NCBI RefSeq assembly: GCF_017876115.1 | Contig: NZ_JAGINO010000020.1 | Coordinates: 1 to 64,000, forward strand | Reading direction: 5' to 3' | From: Azospirillum picis | Lineage (GTDB): Bacteria > Pseudomonadota > Alphaproteobacteria > Azospirillales > Azospirillaceae | Length of the DNA stretch: 64,000 nt | In this document: one piece after another, positions 62,110 to 64,000 of the stretch | How positions within the stretch are numbered: the stretch's first letter is position 1 | How the letters are laid out: each line of letters begins with the position of its first letter | Notes under the pieces: generated by a model | What the model was told of the DNA's origin: nothing | Seen by the model: only the letters and a program-made list of their open reading frames with translations | Database searches by the model: none | Made by a program: the position numbers and the translations under genes

Positions 62110-63414
62110 TTGTCGACTGCGGTTGCCCTGCCGTCCGGGGAGGCCCCTTCCCGCCGCGCCATCGTCTCCTGGTGCCTCTACGACTGGGCGAACTCGGCCT
62201 ACAACACCATCATCACCACCTTCGTCTTCGCGGTCTATTTCGCCCGCGGCGTGGTCGGCGACCCCGTCGAGGGCACCGCGCGCTGGAGTGCGGCGATGAC
62301 CGTGGCCGGCGTCGCCATCGCGGTGCTGAGCCCGCTGCTCGGCGCCATCGCCGACCGCTCCGGCCGGCGCAAGCCGTGGATGGCGCTGTTCACGCTGGTG
62401 ACCGTGCTGTTCACCGCCGCCCTCTGGTGGGTGCGCCCGGACCCGGCCGACGCCGGCTTCGCGCTCGCCTGCGTCGTCGTCGCCACCGTGGCGTTCGAGC
62501 TGGCCAACGTCTTCTACAACGCCACCCTGCCGGGGCTGGTGCCGCAGCGGCTGCTCGGCCGGGTGTCGGGCTGGGGCTGGGGCATCGGCTATTTCGGCGG
62601 GCTGGCCTGCCTGGTGCTGGCGCTGGTCGGCTTCGTCAAGGCGCCGGCCCCGCTGTTCGGGCTGTTCGGCCTGGAATGGGCCGACTGGGGGCCGCAGGCC
62701 GGCGTCCGCGCCACCGCCCTGCTGGCCGCCGGCTGGTACGGGCTGTTCGCGCTGCCCTATTTCCTGTGGGTGCCGGACGAGCCGTCGACCGGCCACGGCC
62801 TGCTGCGGGCGGCGCGCGAGGGGGTGGCGACGCTGGCCGCCACGCTGCGCGAGGTCCGGCGCTACCGCGAGGTGGTGCGCTTCCTGGTCGCCAGCGCCTT
62901 CTACCGCGACGGCATCAACACCATCACCGCCTTCGGCGGCCTGTTCGCCGCCGGCAGCTTCGGCATGGGCTTCGAGGAGATCCTGGTCTTCGCCATCGCG
63001 CTGAACGTGGTGGCCGGGGCGGGCGCCATCGGCTTCGCCTGGATGGACGACCGGGCGGGGGCCAGGCCGGTGATCCTGATCGCGCTGGCCGGCATGGCCG
63101 CCTGCGGCCTGCCGCTGCTTCTGGCGACCGACAGGCTGTGGTTCTGGGTCTTCGCGCTCGGGCTCGGGCTGTTCTTCGGCCCGGCCCAGGCGGCCGGCCG
63201 CTCGATGATGGCGCGGCTGGCCCCGCCGGGCATGGCGGGGGAGATGTTCGGGCTCTACGGCCTGACCGGCCGCTTCGTCGGCTTCTTCGGGCCGCTGCTG
63301 TTCGGACTGGCGACCCACCTGTTCGACAGCCAGCGCGCCGGCATGGCGACGGTTCTGGCTTTCTTCGTGATCGGCTTCGGGCTTATGCTGGCGGTCCGCG
63401 AACCGGCCCGCTGA
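62110..63414 (+). CDS. MFS transporter, UMF1 family
   Basis: 434 residues with about 12 membrane segments. The start SWCLYDWANSAYNTII and the IADRSGRRK loop identify the UMF1/Atg22-like subgroup. The start codon is TTG, supported by GGAGG at 8 nt and the lack of an earlier in-frame start in sensible distance. Substrate unknown. Confidence 0.9.
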   Translation: MSTAVALPSGEAPSRRAIVSWCLYDWANSAYNTIITTFVFAVYFARGVVGDPVEGTARWSAAMTVAGVAIAVLSPLLGAIADRSGRRKPWMALFTLVTVLFTAALWWVRPDPADAGFALACVVVATVAFELANVFYNATLPGLVPQRLLGRVSGWGWGIGYFGGLACLVLALVGFVKAPAPLFGLFGLEWADWGPQAGVRATALLAAGWYGLFALPYFLWVPDEPSTGHGLLRAAREGVATLAATLREVRRYREVVRFLVASAFYRDGINTITAFGGLFAAGSFGMGFEEILVFAIALNVVAGAGAIGFAWMDDRAGARPVILIALAGMAACGLPLLLATDRLWFWVFALGLGLFFGPAQAAGRSMMARLAPPGMAGEMFGLYGLTGRFVGFFGPLLFGLATHLFDSQRAGMATVLAFFVIGFGLMLAVREPAR

Positions 63415-63519
63415 AGACGGGGCCGCGCCACAGCGCCGCACACGAGAGCATTCGAGGGCAGAACTGTTACCTTCGTTTTTGCTGCGACGCACAAATGTCG
63501 AAGCCGAGGGATACGGACC

Positions 63520-63807
63520 ATGCTGCACATCAAGGACATCGAGGCGTTCGCCCGCATCAACGAGGCGCTGAACGAGGACCCCGCCGCCGGATCGGCCAAG
63601 AGCGGCTCGGCCAAGGGCGGCTCGGCCAAGAACGGTCTGGAAGGCGAGGGAAGCCCTGACGCCGCCACCGGCGGCCCGGCGCATCCGGCGCTGGTGATGG
63701 CGATGCTGGCGACCGGCCGCCTTCCCCTCTCCGCCATGCCGAAGACCTCCGCTCCGTCGAGGCCGGAGATGCCGGCGCCCTGGGGCCGGCTGTTCCGCCG
63801 CTCCTGA
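63520..63807 (+). CDS. Small protein with Gly-Ser-Ala-Lys repeats
   Basis: 95 residues. MLHIKDIEAFARINEALNED is a probable helix, followed by three GSAK(S/G/N)G repeats (15-bp DNA period, about 63590-63635) and a Pro-rich tail ending RLFRRS. No family recognised. A GAGG motif precedes the ATG. The remainder of the window (63808-64000) holds no gene I can support. Confidence 0.6.
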   Translation: MLHIKDIEAFARINEALNEDPAAGSAKSGSAKGGSAKNGLEGEGSPDAATGGPAHPALVMAMLATGRLPLSAMPKTSAPSRPEMPAPWGRLFRRS

Positions 63808-64000
63808 CCCGCGCCGTGCCGCTGCCGCCAGCGCTGCTGACACGCTGCTGCCAGGACGGCGGCTTGCGGATGCCTCACGCTTGCCTAGGGGTGCGCGCCG
63901 GTTTCCGCAGGGTTGGGGACTGGCCGTGAGGACGCGCCTTTGCGTGTTTTCCCGACTTTTCAAAGAGATAATTGCGGGTAAACGGCTGGCGCGGATAACT

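Overview
The window looks like chromosomal DNA from a very GC-rich alphaproteobacterium, most likely a Rhodospirillales member of the Azospirillum type. This is an inference from the base composition, from the order tsaE-amgK-murU-addB-addA-trxA and mutM-...-enoyl-CoA hydratase-rpsT-dnaA, and from the protein sequences. No species marker was searched. The presence of an rRNA operon end, gyrB, recF, dnaN and dnaA suggests a region not far from the chromosome origin, although no convincing oriC could be read.

Layout. 1-273: the 3' end of a 5S rRNA, a tRNA-fMet and a strong terminator, which together close an rrn operon. 463-3956: a thioredoxin-reductase-like flavoprotein, the lrgA-lrgB pair with its divergent LysR regulator, and a lone MNT-type nucleotidyltransferase. 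4100-9353: gyrB, recF and dnaN on the minus strand, with an unusually structured gyrB 3' region. 9374-14323: a large helical protein of unknown function, an epimerase-like protein, a secreted TPR protein and a haloacetate-dehalogenase-like hydrolase. 14448-24199: a long minus-strand block tsaE-amgK-murU-addB-addA-trxA (tRNA t6A synthesis, cell-wall recycling, double-strand-break repair, redox). 24324-26012: two poorly known genes, one a PD-(D/E)xK nuclease candidate. 26267-30938: a ferredoxin-NADP reductase and a peptide-type ABC importer (binding protein plus two permeases, no ATPase). 30962-33380: a second helical protein that is a paralogue of the one at 9.4-11.2 kb, and a purine phosphoribosyltransferase. 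33485-33988: a 275-bp tandem duplication carrying promoter, tRNA-Arg(ACG) and terminator twice.

34099-37855: prolyl iminopeptidase, mutM, a small secreted protein, enoyl-CoA hydratase and rpsT. 37861-38446: an AT-richer leader before dnaA. 40248-42569: a polyamine-type binding protein plus ATPase, with no permeases. 42824-47204: a Tim44-domain protein, an Hsp15-like S4 protein and a SUV3-type RNA helicase. 47747-50853: a Spy-like periplasmic protein divergent from a response regulator/histidine kinase pair, with GTAAC boxes between them. 50879-52978: a LysR regulator divergent from a secreted metallo-beta-lactamase-fold hydrolase. 53176-60209: penicillin-binding protein 1A followed by an isolated tssL-tssM-tagF cassette with a short TssM. 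60333-63807: a TPR plus PRMT-like methyltransferase, an MFS transporter of the UMF1 type and a small repeat-bearing protein.

Across the window, at least seven intergenic spaces hold mosaic copies of a GC-rich palindromic repeat family, several of them inside apparent operons. The points most worth following up are the orphan T6SS-like membrane cassette next to PBP1A, the TPR-PRMT protein, the pair of unknown helical paralogues, the mosaic repeat family, and the direct and inverted GTAAC boxes between spy and its likely regulator.
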